Positions 48,486 to 59,384 of a DNA stretch of 64,000 nt are shown one piece after another. A program made the position numbers and the translations under genes. The stretch is from Periconia sp. R9002 (taxonomy: Eukaryota > Ascomycota > Dothideomycetes > Pleosporales > Periconiaceae), in contig JAMAHW010000003.1 of NCBI GenBank assembly GCA_023627715.1, positions 248,001 through 312,000 on the forward strand, given 5' to 3'. Within the stretch, counting starts at the first letter, position 1; every line of letters begins with the position of its first letter. The notes under the pieces are model-generated. The model was not told the origin of the DNA. It did no database searches and worked only from the letters and a program-made list of their open reading frames with translations.

Positions 48486-49463
48486 TCAAATTTTTGACCT
48501 CAATGTCGTACTATCCATGCGCCTTCCTTCATCAGACTGCTCTTCAACAGTGAGGTCGGGAAATTGTGAAGGCATGATCCGGCGAGGGCTCGATCGTGGC
48601 ACAACATTATATTTCTCAAAATCGGTGACTCCCTTCTTACGCAAGAAGTCCTCGTCCAATTCAAGACAACCATTCACCTCAGGAACAGGAGCCTGAAGTA
48701 TGGCCAGGATAGCGTCGCTGAATATGGTCGGTTTGCGTAACTCGCTTGCCTGCTCTTGAGCTAGATTTTCCGTGGCCGCCGATTGGATAGCTGTCGCTGG
48801 CCAGATACTCGTGATGGCCATCTTTGTCTTTCCTTCGCGCTCCCAGTCCATTGCTAATCCTTTGGTGAGAACGCTCATCCCGACTTTGCCCATGGCGTAG
48901 GCTGTTTTTCCTCGGAAGAACCGTGAGTAGATAGGTGGAGAGATGACGACGATTCTCCCTATCCAATCATTCTTCCGAAAGTAGGGGAGCGCAGACTGAA
49001 TAGTCCCATATAGCCCTTCGATGTTGACGCGCTGCATGAGTTGGAACCGTTTCATTGGCGTGTTTTCTACGCTGGCCCACCAGATGGCTCCACTATTGTA
49101 AATGAGGACATCTAGTTTACCGTACTTTTGGACTGTTTGGGCTACCATGCACTGAATTTGCGCGTAATCACGAGTATCGCAAGCGACTGCCATGGCGTCT
49201 CCACCTGCCTCTCTGATCTCTCGTTCGACGGTACTTATCGTGGATGCTTGCGAGTTGGGGTCAGGTGGGAATGGTGATACGTTACTCGCATCGGATGTGG
49301 ACTTTGCAGCAACAACAACTTCAGTAATCAGTATTTCATTTCGTAAATTTATGCTGGCATACGCACCAGAGTATCCGTTCTTCGCTAAGTCGATCGCGAC
49401 TTGCCTGCCAATTCCTCGCGAGGCCCCGACGATAAGCGCTACTTGTTTGCTTGACATCGGCAT
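48486..49463 (-). CDS. Short-chain dehydrogenase/reductase, HSDL2-like
   Basis: NAD(P)-dependent SDR of 309 residues, complement join(48486..49318, 49367..49463). The 48-nt intron is a multiple of three and has no stop, so the frame also reads through, but removing it gives the expected NGYS/VVVAAKSTSD strand of the Rossmann fold. Motifs: cofactor loop VGASRGIGRQ near the N-terminus, then the acidic pocket CDTRD, then NSGAIWW, then the catalytic pair YAMGK preceded by VVISPP. The insertion after AAKSTSD and the sequence around NTPMKRFQLMQRVN resemble the hydroxysteroid dehydrogenase-like 2 family, often peroxisomal or mitochondrial; no clear C-terminal SKL is present (ends RSKI). I took the first in-frame ATG, although a further 5' exon is possible. 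It is convergent with the peptide gene, 223 bp away. Confidence 0.85.
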   Translation of the reverse strand: MPMSSKQVALIVGASRGIGRQVAIDLAKNGYSGAYASINLRNEILITEVVVAAKSTSDASNVSPFPPDPNSQASTISTVEREIREAGGDAMAVACDTRDYAQIQCMVAQTVQKYGKLDVLIYNSGAIWWASVENTPMKRFQLMQRVNIEGLYGTIQSALPYFRKNDWIGRIVVISPPIYSRFFRGKTAYAMGKVGMSVLTKGLAMDWEREGKTKMAITSIWPATAIQSAATENLAQEQASELRKPTIFSDAILAILQAPVPEVNGCLELDEDFLRKKGVTDFEKYNVVPRSSPRRIMPSQFPDLTVEEQSDEGRRMDSTTLRSKI

Positions 49464-49939
49464 TTCATTAGAATCATTCAAGGATACTACATTGAATTAG
49501 TAGAATGAGTATCTATATGAATAAGAAGACAGATGATTGTGGCCGCGCTCCTAATCTTATTGTTGAAGGCACTGTTGCTGTCGGATTACTGATCGGACAA
49601 AGCTCGAGACCACGCTAAGTCCGTCTACCGAGGTATCCTTGCGTGCGTGATACGCGAGGTGCGGAGAAGGATCGACTCAGGGGCTCCATCGCCTCTAAGA
49701 CACGTTTTACCCCGTTTCCAACCATTGATGCCAAGATAGATGATAACTAGCTAGTCAAGGCAATATGCGGTTTCTTAACCAGATACTGCAATTGTTAGTG
49801 GGAATCTAAGGATCTCATGCCAATAAGGTAATCTCGTTTTATGAGTGTGGGAAAAATTTGAATATGATTTATCACTTGTTCGTCTACTTCATCATGAATT
49901 CATTATCGTCAAAAACATTTTGCATCAATAAGAGACACA
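49464..49939. other. Intergenic between SDR and CFEM receptor genes
   Basis: About 475 bp, SDR promoter and 3' flank of the receptor gene. No gene seen. Confidence 0.4.
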
Positions 49940-51404
49940 TCAGTGACTGATCTTCCCATGGCTCACCAAACTCGCTTCGTCAATGTCCTTCTGTCCAAAT
50001 TCCACTGCGAAACTGCGCTTGATTGTTACGCCCTCACCGTCACTGGATTCCCCGAAATGGGGACTGGTCACGGCGCTGCTAGATTTAATAGACTTATTGT
50101 TGTGACTGATGTTTTTCAGCTCGTTTCCACTACCGTATTTCTGGTATTGTTGTGTGCTACGGGCTGAGGAACCGGCGAGAACGGGGAAGAGTCGGACTAA
50201 AAGTAATCGAAGAGTTGGAAGGCAAGCACTGAAGGGTGAAATCAGTTGATGAAGCATGCGACTTGTTGATCAGAACTTACCACATGATGCCGACGGCGAT
50301 CTCAATTGAACTCCATACGGAAACATCGTAGAACTCCCAGCTTGCGTTCTCGGAGGCAGCGAAATGCACCAGTGCTCTCAGGCGTAAGATACTGACGATA
50401 GTGACAAATGTGCCGACGCAGAACATCAGCGCTACACCGACCTTCTTTTTCCAATGCATCTTTAAGCCCCTTAGCTGCCAAAGTGGTATCCCCAGGATCC
50501 ATAGGTCCAGTGCGATACTCAATCCGGCATTGCTCGATGCAATAGCGTTAACGTCCAGGCATGATCCTTCATGTAAGCCATCCCACTTCTTCCAAAAATA
50601 ACTGATGGGATGGCACTGAAAGATGGCTGTTATTACGTACGCAACGCCCCAAAGCGTTACAAAAAGAGCAGTTCCCCAAAGAAGTCGTTGTGCGTTCTTG
50701 CTGGGAAACACGCGCGTGTAGAACAGAACAAGCGTCAGTTTCAAGAGGGTGACCTGTATAAAGTACAAGAAAGCCATTATGTAGAAGTATTTGAGCATTT
50801 CGGTGATTTCGGAGGGTGTTAAAGCCCAAATGTCTTGCCCGAGACCATTCTTGACGGTACCATACACGGTAATGACTGCGCTGGGAATACCGGAGATGAG
50901 CGTGGCAAGTACACACCAATCGTCGTAGGCGAAATCCGATCTAGAGACTGAAGCTTTGAAAGTGAGGCGGATGACTACAAAGGCAGCAGCTATGCATATC
51001 ATGATGTTGGAGAGTTTGACATAGTCTTGGCCATGGTTGCGGACGGGGGCGCCGCAAGTCGTAAGAGAGATATTACGCGTAGCTACATCGATCAGTTCAT
51101 GCTCAACGCAGAGAATGTGCAAGGTGCCTACCTAATGCCTCAATGATCGTGCAGTTACTCGTCACACAAACTGTAACGTGTTCCTGGAAGACGGGATTGG
51201 TACAAATGCATGTCTGGTTGGCTGGACTGCAAGTATTTGTTTCAAAGGCACCCATTAGACATTTTAACTAGCTGATGGTTAGCAAGACCTCATGGTATTT
51301 ATAGTCGGACACTTTACAGCACACAGTGGCATGGCGCCAGATTGTGCGAACGATGTCGCGCACAAGCTGGCGAGCAGCAGAAGCAGCACGCGTAGATACT
51401 TCAT
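49940..51404 (-). CDS. CFEM-domain PTH11-like seven-helix receptor
   Basis: Plasma-membrane protein of the PTH11-related GPCR-like class, several of which sense host surfaces or nutrients. Model complement join(49940..50228, 50281..51082, 51132..51267, 51318..51404), 437 residues with matching phases. A signal peptide (about 1-23) is followed by a CFEM domain with eight Cys (PLC, LKC, NTC, QTC, IC, TVC, SNC, TTC). Seven hydrophobic helices follow, starting at NIMICIAAAFVVIRLTF, with the loop motif YDDW typical of the rhodopsin-like fungal membrane family. The C-terminal tail from about residue 345 is Ser/Thr-rich and cytosolic. The CFEM reading depends on removing the intron 51268..51317, since the unspliced frame stops. 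The gene is in the same orientation as the SDR and the UstYa-like gene. Confidence 0.9.
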
Positions 51405-54067
51405 ACTATTGTTGACTCGAAGATCCGGGGCCAGATGCTGGTAACACAAACGTATGTCGGAGGTTGCAGTATATTGGAGGTCATACAATGGACGTACATA
51501 GGGGTTAAGTAGGGATAATTTTGCGGGTATGCTTCGCTCATGTGGTTAATGCTCCGCTAGGTGATCTTGGCCGAAGCCGTCCGCCACAGCATGGTGTTCG
51601 AAGGCAGACGATTGACTCATGTCATCAGAAGTGACATCTAATAACCCAGCCTGCACTAGTCAACTAGGCAGTGATAGCCACGGCTAAGAACTATAGTGCA
51701 GCGCCACGTGGGTACCTAGTGCTATCGAAAGTGTCCTTGTCTTCACAAACGATTGGTAAAATCACTCGGGGTATCAACACCAGGTAAGAAATCACAGGTA
51801 ACGTCCTTGGCGGGAACTGAACATTTGTGGATACATCTATACGCACTTGTATGGTAGCAACAATCGGTGTTTCTCGAGTAACCCTAGTGCTACTTTAGCT
51901 ATGAATTGCATAATCTGGCACGGCTGTATGGTTGTAATTACATTTTGCCCAATCTGCCGGATATGAAAGTACCGCGTTCTTCTCAGCGATCATATCAAAA
52001 GATGAACGATAGAGGTAGCCAGGCAAAGTGGGAATGTACCGTGCTGGGTTCCCGATATATTGTATAACTGCGCCATAACTCTATAAAGTGGGTCAGAGCC
52101 CATCCCCAACAACTGCTTGTCGGCCGAAATCACATCTGTCGCTCTACTATCTGCAACTTTTGCTAACCCTAGGACAATTGTGACATAATAACTGCAAACG
52201 GCATTTCTAGAACACAGTGGCCAGTTGCCTTTCTCCCAGGACAGTTTGAAGGGAAGCTACGGTTCTCACGAGTCTTCAGCAAGATAAAGAATAGATATGG
52301 CATAAATTGTGCACATGTAGCACGTAGTTGTCATCGGTTAACCTGTAAGCGAGAAGCTATCTTTAGCGAGATGGAGAACTTTTCCCCCTAGCATGCACCA
52401 CAGCGTTCTTTGCGAAATGCACTTACGAAACTATTGCGGTTTCTAATAGTTCTGGGACCACGCCTCCTGACTAGAATAAAACCCATCTAGGCCGCCCTAG
52501 TTACTTTTCTAGTAATGGCGAAAGTTACATTGCCATGATATAAGCACGTGTTTATATACTGATAAGCTAGTATATTAGGTGACGCTGTGCTTAGAGTACA
52601 CATTTCGATACACCGTCGGGGAACATATACAGGGGATGTCACATCGGAGGTGACGATTCGGGCCGTCTAGTGATTTTAGAGGGTCCGATCAATTAGACTT
52701 TTGGATTTTTGCTCTATATGTCGGCGACTTTTCCACGGAACACTAGAGACCGGAATACTCCGTCTCCGATGTGTCACCCCCCTGTGTCTATACCATTACT
52801 AGTGTAGGAAACGCTGATGACGCATTGTGTTCTTTTTGGTCAGGAGGGTTGACTTCCTACGGTAAATCCTGAAAATCAACAATGAAAAAGTACGCGGCGC
52901 GCGAAGCCGATCTCATGGCTAGACCGAATGAAGTAGTGCTCTGCTTCTTCATCGAACCTCATTCGCTACGGAAAAAACCCCGATTTCGTGAGATCACAAG
53001 ACATGATTGAACCCTGGCAACAAAAAAGTGGATAAAAGTGCGTGCTTGCGGGAAACATCAGTAAAATCTGGGGCACCTGTGGCGCTCGAGGAAGTCTAGG
53101 ATGCATTCAGATCTTGAGAGTGGATGAGGTTGATTGGGGTATGTATGAAACCCGCAGGAAACCAAACTAAGTTTCATTGAACGTCGTACTGTGTAAATTC
53201 AAATTGTGCATTGAGGACAAGGGTATAGTAGCATTAAGATCCGCTCTAATTTGTAGAAGTGGTTTACTAAGCTGAAATACGTATGGATGTTTTACATCTT
53301 TCTTTTTCTCGGGTTCGCTGCTTCGACTTGACAGATTTTCTACCTTGTACCTATACTATGGACTGAAAGAAGTGACGTACGCCCCACCTCCCGATGAAAC
53401 CGAGCATCATCAAGGATATATATATTACCAGCCTTTTTAATATAAACCATTCAGATATCATACAAAATGGCCCACGTCCAACATTACTCAACCCCATGTA
53501 GAACCAGGGGGTAGGTCCGGAACTTCTGTCACTCCATAGTAGACATGAGGATTTGAAGACCAGGCTCTTGGTGAGAGTTATACCGGTAAAGCCACGGATC
53601 GTTCAACATTTATTCCGTGTATTTTGTGCTTATTAGTGTTAGAAACAGAGAGAGTAGAAGCTGAAGTTCTCATTTGGTTGGTACGTATAAACATAATTCC
53701 AATGGAATTTGCATTGTTCATCGCAGGGCAGCGAGCATTGCGGACGGCGTTGTATTATGATTCCCACGTGAAATCAGAAATTGTTCCGCTATCTCTCTTG
53801 CAGCTGACAAAAGTTTCTGTTACCAGATCTTCTCCACCATCTGAATATGATGTTCAAGCATTGCTCCGCCCTATTACCCACCGATTACTGGTGGACTTCC
53901 GCGACCATGACTCCGTGCTGTTTCAATCTCCCTCTTTTTCTCGCGCAGGATGCAAATAGCGTGTTTAAATCCTTAGATTTGAGCCGGATGAAGCATACCA
54001 AGTTGACGGCGTCCCCTGATTATAGAATAAATTAACAATTGAAGCAGACGACAGGACTGCATACCAC
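51405..54067. other. Gene-poor interval with a MITE
   Basis: About 2.7 kb without a supportable gene. It includes the promoter of the CFEM gene and a 155-bp inverted-repeat element (52630-52784). A frame at 53624-53959 starts at a non-ATG codon and has no recognisable domain. Confidence 0.5.
52630..52784. mobile_element. 155-bp MITE, copy A (TA/TG flanks)
   Basis: The ends are imperfect terminal inverted repeats: CAGGGGATGTCACATCGGAG on the left, and on the right the reverse complement of a CAGGGGGGTGACACATCGGAG-like arm. The left flank is TA; the right flank is TG, as if one base of a TA target duplication had mutated. It has no coding capacity. It has exactly the same length as, and related ends to, the element at 62435-62589. 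Confidence 0.75.
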
Positions 54068-54568
54068 TTACCGAAACACTCCAGTGTTCATCTGCTTGCA
54101 TACCCCTCTCTTGCATCCTTCACAAAGATCATCCCTATGTGGCGGTGTCTCTTTGTAGGAAGGATTCTTCCACCGGTCGAACTTAATGCCTGCCCATACT
54201 TTGAGCCAATACGCAACGCGATCCACATAGGATTGTTCGTCCAAAGTCAGGATGCCAAGATCGCGGCATGTCTTGCAACGCTGATTGAAGACGATCGCTT
54301 TGTAACCGTTGCCAGCATATCCTTTTATGATTATGGCGACTTTTCCGCTGAACCAGCCACTTTGCTTGCACGAGTTCTTGATGCATTTAAACCTTCCCAT
54401 AACGAAAGTCGTCCATTTGTTTTTGCAGTCGCTCTCGTTATCGCCCTCGTAGAACCACGCTGAGGGGACACTTTCCGATACGGCGTCCAAGACATTTGGG
54501 TGGAGAGACGGATACGTGAAGATTTCTGCCGTAGTCCTTTTGGTCTTTGACTTCCTGTTCCTTGTCAT
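54068..54568 (-). CDS. zf-3CxxC domain protein
   Basis: A 166-residue basic protein; start MTRNRKSKTKR. The zinc-binding 3CxxC-type fold is visible as C-x4-C (CIKNSC, near 65-70), CKTC (near 101) and CEGC with a further Cys (near 150), with the intervening conserved stretch WFSGKVAIIIKGYAGNGYKAIVFNQRC. In fungi this domain is found in small proteins of unknown role; in animals it is in receptor-transporting proteins. The stop codon TAA is part of a perfect donor (CG/GTAAGT). Splicing to an acceptor near 54015 (TATAATCAG) would replace the end by about 13 residues, so two C-termini are possible. Confidence 0.75.
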   Translation of the reverse strand: MTRNRKSKTKRTTAEIFTYPSLHPNVLDAVSESVPSAWFYEGDNESDCKNKWTTFVMGRFKCIKNSCKQSGWFSGKVAIIIKGYAGNGYKAIVFNQRCKTCRDLGILTLDEQSYVDRVAYWLKVWAGIKFDRWKNPSYKETPPHRDDLCEGCKRGVCKQMNTGVFR

Positions 54569-54680
54569 CGCAGGTGATTGAACTGGAACGAATTGAAGTA
54601 GGCTGAAGGTAAGCAATAGAAGAAGCGTGTGTGCGTAAGCGTATATGGAGTATGTGTATGTGGTACGTATGTGTAGGTCT

Positions 54681-54700
54681 CTACCTACCTAGGTAGGTAG
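54681..54700. repeat. 20-bp perfect palindrome of TACCTAGGTA type
   Basis: Two CTAC/CTAC units meet two GTAG/GTAG units around a central CCTAGG. Shorter versions of the same block occur at about 3086, 9900, 40096, 40444 and 40538. Confidence 0.85.
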
Positions 54701-54858
54701 CAGGTATCAATCAATGTCTACGTCCGGCCATGTGGCCCGTGCTCCTAGGTGCTCCTGCCCTGCAACCTCACCTGACAGTGCGCGTAGAACACGCAATTTT
54801 TCTTGAGGTGAAGTCGAAGACGTTATTGATACATTAGAGATCGCTTAGCATTTTGTGA

Positions 54859-55191
54859 TTAAGAACAAGGACGGTCCCGCCATACTGTTACCTTCACATT
54901 CCCCTCACGCTTGTGCCAATCAGAATTTACATTGATATTGAGAGGGGTAAATGTACACTTATCAGACATCAATAATTTACCATGCATAACGCCCAGTTGC
55001 ATCAATAAAACGTGAAATCCAATCATGCAGGCACCAGAATTCAACAGAAGTGGCCATGACCCTATCAATAAACTCCACATGGACGGATAATGACCAGCAC
55101 TTGCTGCTGTGATACCACAGCAAACCCCGATGAGCCAACACACTCCGCATATAACCTGACTTGGATCCTGCAGTCTATCTCGCTCCGACAT
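54859..55191 (-). CDS. Possible small membrane protein (hypothetical)
   Basis: A 110-residue frame from an ATG with two hydrophobic stretches (about 13-34 and 40-66) and a polar C-terminus. No family recognised and no splice context; it may be chance. Listed because the composition is more membrane-like than that of neighbouring random frames. Confidence 0.22.
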   Translation of the reverse strand: MSERDRLQDPSQVICGVCWLIGVCCGITAASAGHYPSMWSLLIGSWPLLLNSGACMIGFHVLLMQLGVMHGKLLMSDKCTFTPLNINVNSDWHKREGNVKVTVWRDRPCS

Positions 55192-56978
55192 GCGTTGATC
55201 TTACCATTCCCAAATATAGGTCGAGTGCCAGGGACACGCACGGGGTACGAGCTGAGGCCTATCCAAGATTGAAAGCAACGTTTCATTCAGCATCCCGTCT
55301 ACCACTTGAGAGACCGAGTATCGTGAGTCTTAAAAGTTCTTTTCCGATGGATTTGGCGATACGAGAACGACGGATTTAGTGATATAGCACCATACTGTTC
55401 TTTTTGAATGCAAAGGCCAATCTCTCTTTCTTGCTAGCATTTCATCTTCATTACACGTTAAGGTTATTGATAGATAGGGCCGTATGGCGCAATTGAAGAG
55501 AAACCTGCAAGGCTATGAAGATGGACTCGGGTGAACTGACCTCAGCCATGAATCGGTAGGCGCTTCAGCAACCAATCAAACCGTGTACGTTCCCTGGAAA
55601 AGACTAGCACACATCATGTACGAGAAATCGGGTTTCAAATAAGAACTCATGCATATAATCAGTTCCAAAATTACATTTCTCTGCGAGAGATCAAGTGCTC
55701 CTCTGAAGTTGAAATTACTTTAGACAAATCAATTTCTAAACCCACACAACCCTCTCAAACTTTAGAAGAAAAGAGGACATTTTCAATTGTACATTGATCA
55801 ACTGTAAAATTGAAATCCTGGCCGTATCGCAGTAAGCAACAAAGTAATCCTCACTGCCTCTGTCCTGATAGCCATACTCGCGAAGATTCTACCTCTGGAA
55901 GGCCCATCATAATTATTAAAACAGTTCCCTCTGAACACAAAACGCCTGGTACTGCGTCCTCTTTTAGGATTTAGGAAATCAACCCTCCCCCCCATAATTC
56001 TTTTCGTCCCTTAATCAGGTTTTGTCCCAAGCAAAAGCTGGAGTCACTTTCAATTCGTACAAGATTAACAGTTTTTCTGAAGTTGCAGCGCGTGTTCCTT
56101 TGCACGACTCTCGCGAGTAGGATTTGCGTCCATGTCTATCTAGTCAATACCGGTAATAGAACGTTTGTGAAACTTGTTCACAATAACAGTAGGTAGTGAC
56201 TCAAGTGCTGTCATTACACTGCAGCTTGGGGGCTTGCGTCAGTTTGCCTCCTCGTCCCTCTTGGTCTCGGTATTATTAGCCTCAAGTGCTTGCAGCACGT
56301 CTCGTCCGGTCAACAACGCTCATTCTTATAGGCCATGGGAGACGAAAACACATGTACCAATATGCATCACGATTGATTGAATTGGTGGTATCTTGACCGA
56401 TGAAGACATGCTTTGACGTAAATCAGGCGAACCTATCTGGACTCTGAGGTTGTGGCCAAAGTGATAAGGAGACCGGGGTTCTCTGTCGGGCCCTTCGCCT
56501 TCGAATCTCGTATCATTAGGATGATAACTATTACGTTCTATATAGCGGTTTGGCTTTTTGCTTTTGTTCATTTTCATGAAATAATAGTACTTTTCAAGTC
56601 TGCATGTCCATCAAGAACCGTAAAGCTGCCATCTGCCTGCAATTTAGAAGTCGCCGACCAGGTCGCACGGCTGCGCCTTCCCGGTAGAAGACGAGGATAT
56701 ATCTGCACTGATATCTGGCAGCCCAACCCCGCGTTGAATCAATCCACCCTGAACCCTTGTCAGGGTGTAACCCACGGGAAGGTGCCCTCGGGCGAGGACA
56801 GGAGCAGGATAGCTGGACATATGCATACGGCACATAGCTAGCTAGTACACCAATACACACATATAAACATCCAACACCTGCTCACAACCCTCTCCGGATA
56901 TTCTTGAAACTTTTATATCGCAGCGTGTTTCTCTACATCGACGTTTAAGATTGTTAGGGGTACCGCATACTTCGAAAC

Positions 56979-59384
56979 ATGTCGGACGTGGGAAAATATA
57001 CAGGAGATAATTCGACAGCTCAATTCCAGCATACGATCGATTGGGGCCAGATCGGGAAATCAACCATCTCGACCTCTCTGGAGATTTTATCGCGCTACTC
57101 CGCTGCTGGAGTAGATCAGTACACGGCAACTGTCGCTGAGACTGTCTGCGGTCACAGGTTTCAGCTGTCCAAAGAAGGGCATCGACGCTTCACAGATGCT
57201 CTGTCTTCACTACCGTGTAACGGAATGTTAGGGGATTGCCTTTGGCTAGGTTTTGGGCACCGCCATCTGGTCCGCACGATGTCCAATTCTTCCCAAGGCA
57301 CTGTCTGTGTAGCTTTCTGTGGAGCACTTGCAGAATGCTTCGATGGAGATGTATCTGCAGAGATTCTTCATGAGATAGTGAAGACTGTTGATGCGCCATC
57401 TCAGTTTACGCCATCCTTACTGCAGTGGAAATCTTTAATTAAAGTCTGCGCTGGTACCTTGGCCCAGTCAAATTTCGGCAGCCTAGTAGACGAGTTGATA
57501 CAGCTAAATCCAAGGTACTATGATCTCGACACCAATGTCCAGAGCTACCACAGAGCTAGCAGAAGCTCTTGCCAGAACCCCAAGTTGATCGCGGAAGCGA
57601 TTCAGGCAATTGGAAGCGTATCCAAAGGAAAACTTAGCGAGGTAACAGTTGTGGGTGGAAATGCGATTGGTTGGCTTGCAGGAATTTCCGCGTGGTTTTT
57701 TGACATTCCCTCATCGATCGAGACAGGAGAAGGTGCAATCTTGTACAGGAGTGATTCAGAAAAGCCAATCCAGGCACATTTTATATTCAACGGAAGGTCG
57801 GCAGATGGGTCGAGCGCTATCTTTCCTCACGACTTACAGCGTTTTGAAAAAGTATACAATATCGATGATCCAACATTTCTCCTTCGCACGGAAAACTTCA
57901 TGAATAAAGACACAATGTGCGGAGGACGTTTGCCGTGGGATGTCATTTTCAGTCGTTTCTTTGGATCAAATTTTGACGTGCTCATCCAGGACGAGAGACT
58001 TGCTTTTGCCACAGTCATCGGAAGTGCAGCCAGAATTCTGAGCGCTATTGTCGAAGCAGACCAAAGAATCTCGCGTCGGTTCATGGCTTCATGGAAGTTG
58101 TACAACTTTTCAACACATGGTGTGGGGTTTGTGGATTTTGTTACATGGCGGTTCCCTGAGTTACAGCCTTTGCGGAAGAGCATGGAGGCAAGCTTGTACG
58201 GGAGCCTGGAGGACGCATGCTCCTCCTACGACAATAGCCTCTCGAAGCTCAAAATAACCTGCGCAGTACGTCAATGCTCTAAATGCAACCTCCCGAGAGG
58301 ATTCCCAAGCTTTGATCGGTATTGTCAGCCGATTATGGTCAAAACGATTATTTCCGTGTCCCTATTACTTGCTTCGACTAGAATTGCGGAAAACTTGTTC
58401 ATCCATACCTTCGGCCTTCGAGGATTCTACCAGAATCAAGTCCTCATCTACCACGATCTACCATCAAATTCGCAGACGGTATGTTCTTCCTTCGAACATG
58501 AAGTACCGTGTAGCTTTTGGGATTGGGTTGTTTCAAGGGTCACAAGTGAAACCGGCGGCCGCAAAGAAAAATCACGATTTTACGATTATTTTATGCTTTT
58601 TGCCGGTCATCAACACTATCTCGACCACCCCAGGCCATGGGACATCACTGCCGAGTCAATCAACGGAATATGCATTTACTCCCAAGTGTTGGATTTATCG
58701 ACCTTTGCTAACTTGGATCTCGAGGCGAACTCAGCAGTCTGTATCTGTGCTGGCGGCATTGAGCATGAAGGAAAGCATTATAACTTAATAGTAGACAGCG
58801 ACACACGAATGGAACACTTTCGCGGTGGGCAATGCATGGAGGATGCGGTAGAGGAAATAATTTCCTGGGGGCATTGCGACATTGAAGGGCAAGTTTATGA
58901 GTCTCTCCACGGGCTCACTCTATCTTATCAGATAATCCCGAAGACGCCACAAAAGATTTCACGCTTCAAAATCGGGCCAACACAGCTTTCCAGAACTATC
59001 CTAAGTGCCAGGGGTTGGATTGATTGTACCAAGTCCGATTGCCAAGAGATTGTGGATCTCGAACCTTTTATCCAAGAAGACGGATCAGGACAATGCGATA
59101 TACATGAGACGGGATTCTACTTCCTAGGGAATCTCACCCCTCAAAAGAAGTGTGCTGTATTAGCTGCCGCCTTCCAAAATCCAGTAGAAAAGTTCATGGT
59201 CCTTATACGGGAAGAAGCATGTCTACAATGCTGCATCAGGGCAGCTTTGCAGCGCGACACGGAGGAACATTACAATATGAGAATGATGGATACGCCAGGC
59301 TATATTGCTGCACCCCCAGACATTTTAAGCTATATTATTGAACCCCCAAGAATTTTCAGGCTCATAAAATGGCTCATTATATAG
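56979..59384 (+). CDS. Large fungal orphan protein (801 residues)
   Basis: Intronless, with the start ATG in MSDVGKYTG. The sequence has a Cys/Trp-rich soluble composition with conserved-looking blocks such as CWLGFGHRHLVRTM, TPSLLQWKSLIKVCAGTLA and VVGGNAIGWLAGISAWFF, one hydrophobic segment (about 450-465, IISVSLLLAS), and late pairs CTKSDC and CLQCC. I recall similar long single-exon hypothetical proteins being expanded in Pezizomycotina accessory regions near heterokaryon-incompatibility genes, but I cannot name a domain and give no function. The open frame is intact, without repeat-induced-mutation stops. It lies at the edge of the accessory region. Confidence 0.8.
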   Translation: MSDVGKYTGDNSTAQFQHTIDWGQIGKSTISTSLEILSRYSAAGVDQYTATVAETVCGHRFQLSKEGHRRFTDALSSLPCNGMLGDCLWLGFGHRHLVRTMSNSSQGTVCVAFCGALAECFDGDVSAEILHEIVKTVDAPSQFTPSLLQWKSLIKVCAGTLAQSNFGSLVDELIQLNPRYYDLDTNVQSYHRASRSSCQNPKLIAEAIQAIGSVSKGKLSEVTVVGGNAIGWLAGISAWFFDIPSSIETGEGAILYRSDSEKPIQAHFIFNGRSADGSSAIFPHDLQRFEKVYNIDDPTFLLRTENFMNKDTMCGGRLPWDVIFSRFFGSNFDVLIQDERLAFATVIGSAARILSAIVEADQRISRRFMASWKLYNFSTHGVGFVDFVTWRFPELQPLRKSMEASLYGSLEDACSSYDNSLSKLKITCAVRQCSKCNLPRGFPSFDRYCQPIMVKTIISVSLLLASTRIAENLFIHTFGLRGFYQNQVLIYHDLPSNSQTVCSSFEHEVPCSFWDWVVSRVTSETGGRKEKSRFYDYFMLFAGHQHYLDHPRPWDITAESINGICIYSQVLDLSTFANLDLEANSAVCICAGGIEHEGKHYNLIVDSDTRMEHFRGGQCMEDAVEEIISWGHCDIEGQVYESLHGLTLSYQIIPKTPQKISRFKIGPTQLSRTILSARGWIDCTKSDCQEIVDLEPFIQEDGSGQCDIHETGFYFLGNLTPQKKCAVLAAAFQNPVEKFMVLIREEACLQCCIRAALQRDTEEHYNMRMMDTPGYIAAPPDILSYIIEPPRIFRLIKWLII

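Larger units (their letters stand above)
54569..56978. other. Gene-poor interval
   Basis: About 2.4 kb. It contains a 20-bp perfect palindrome at 54681-54700 and a short membrane-protein-like frame (54859-55191, listed separately). Otherwise no supportable gene. Confidence 0.45.

Noticed and set aside
53624..53959. 111-codon plus-strand frame
   Set aside because: Non-ATG start and no family-like sequence.
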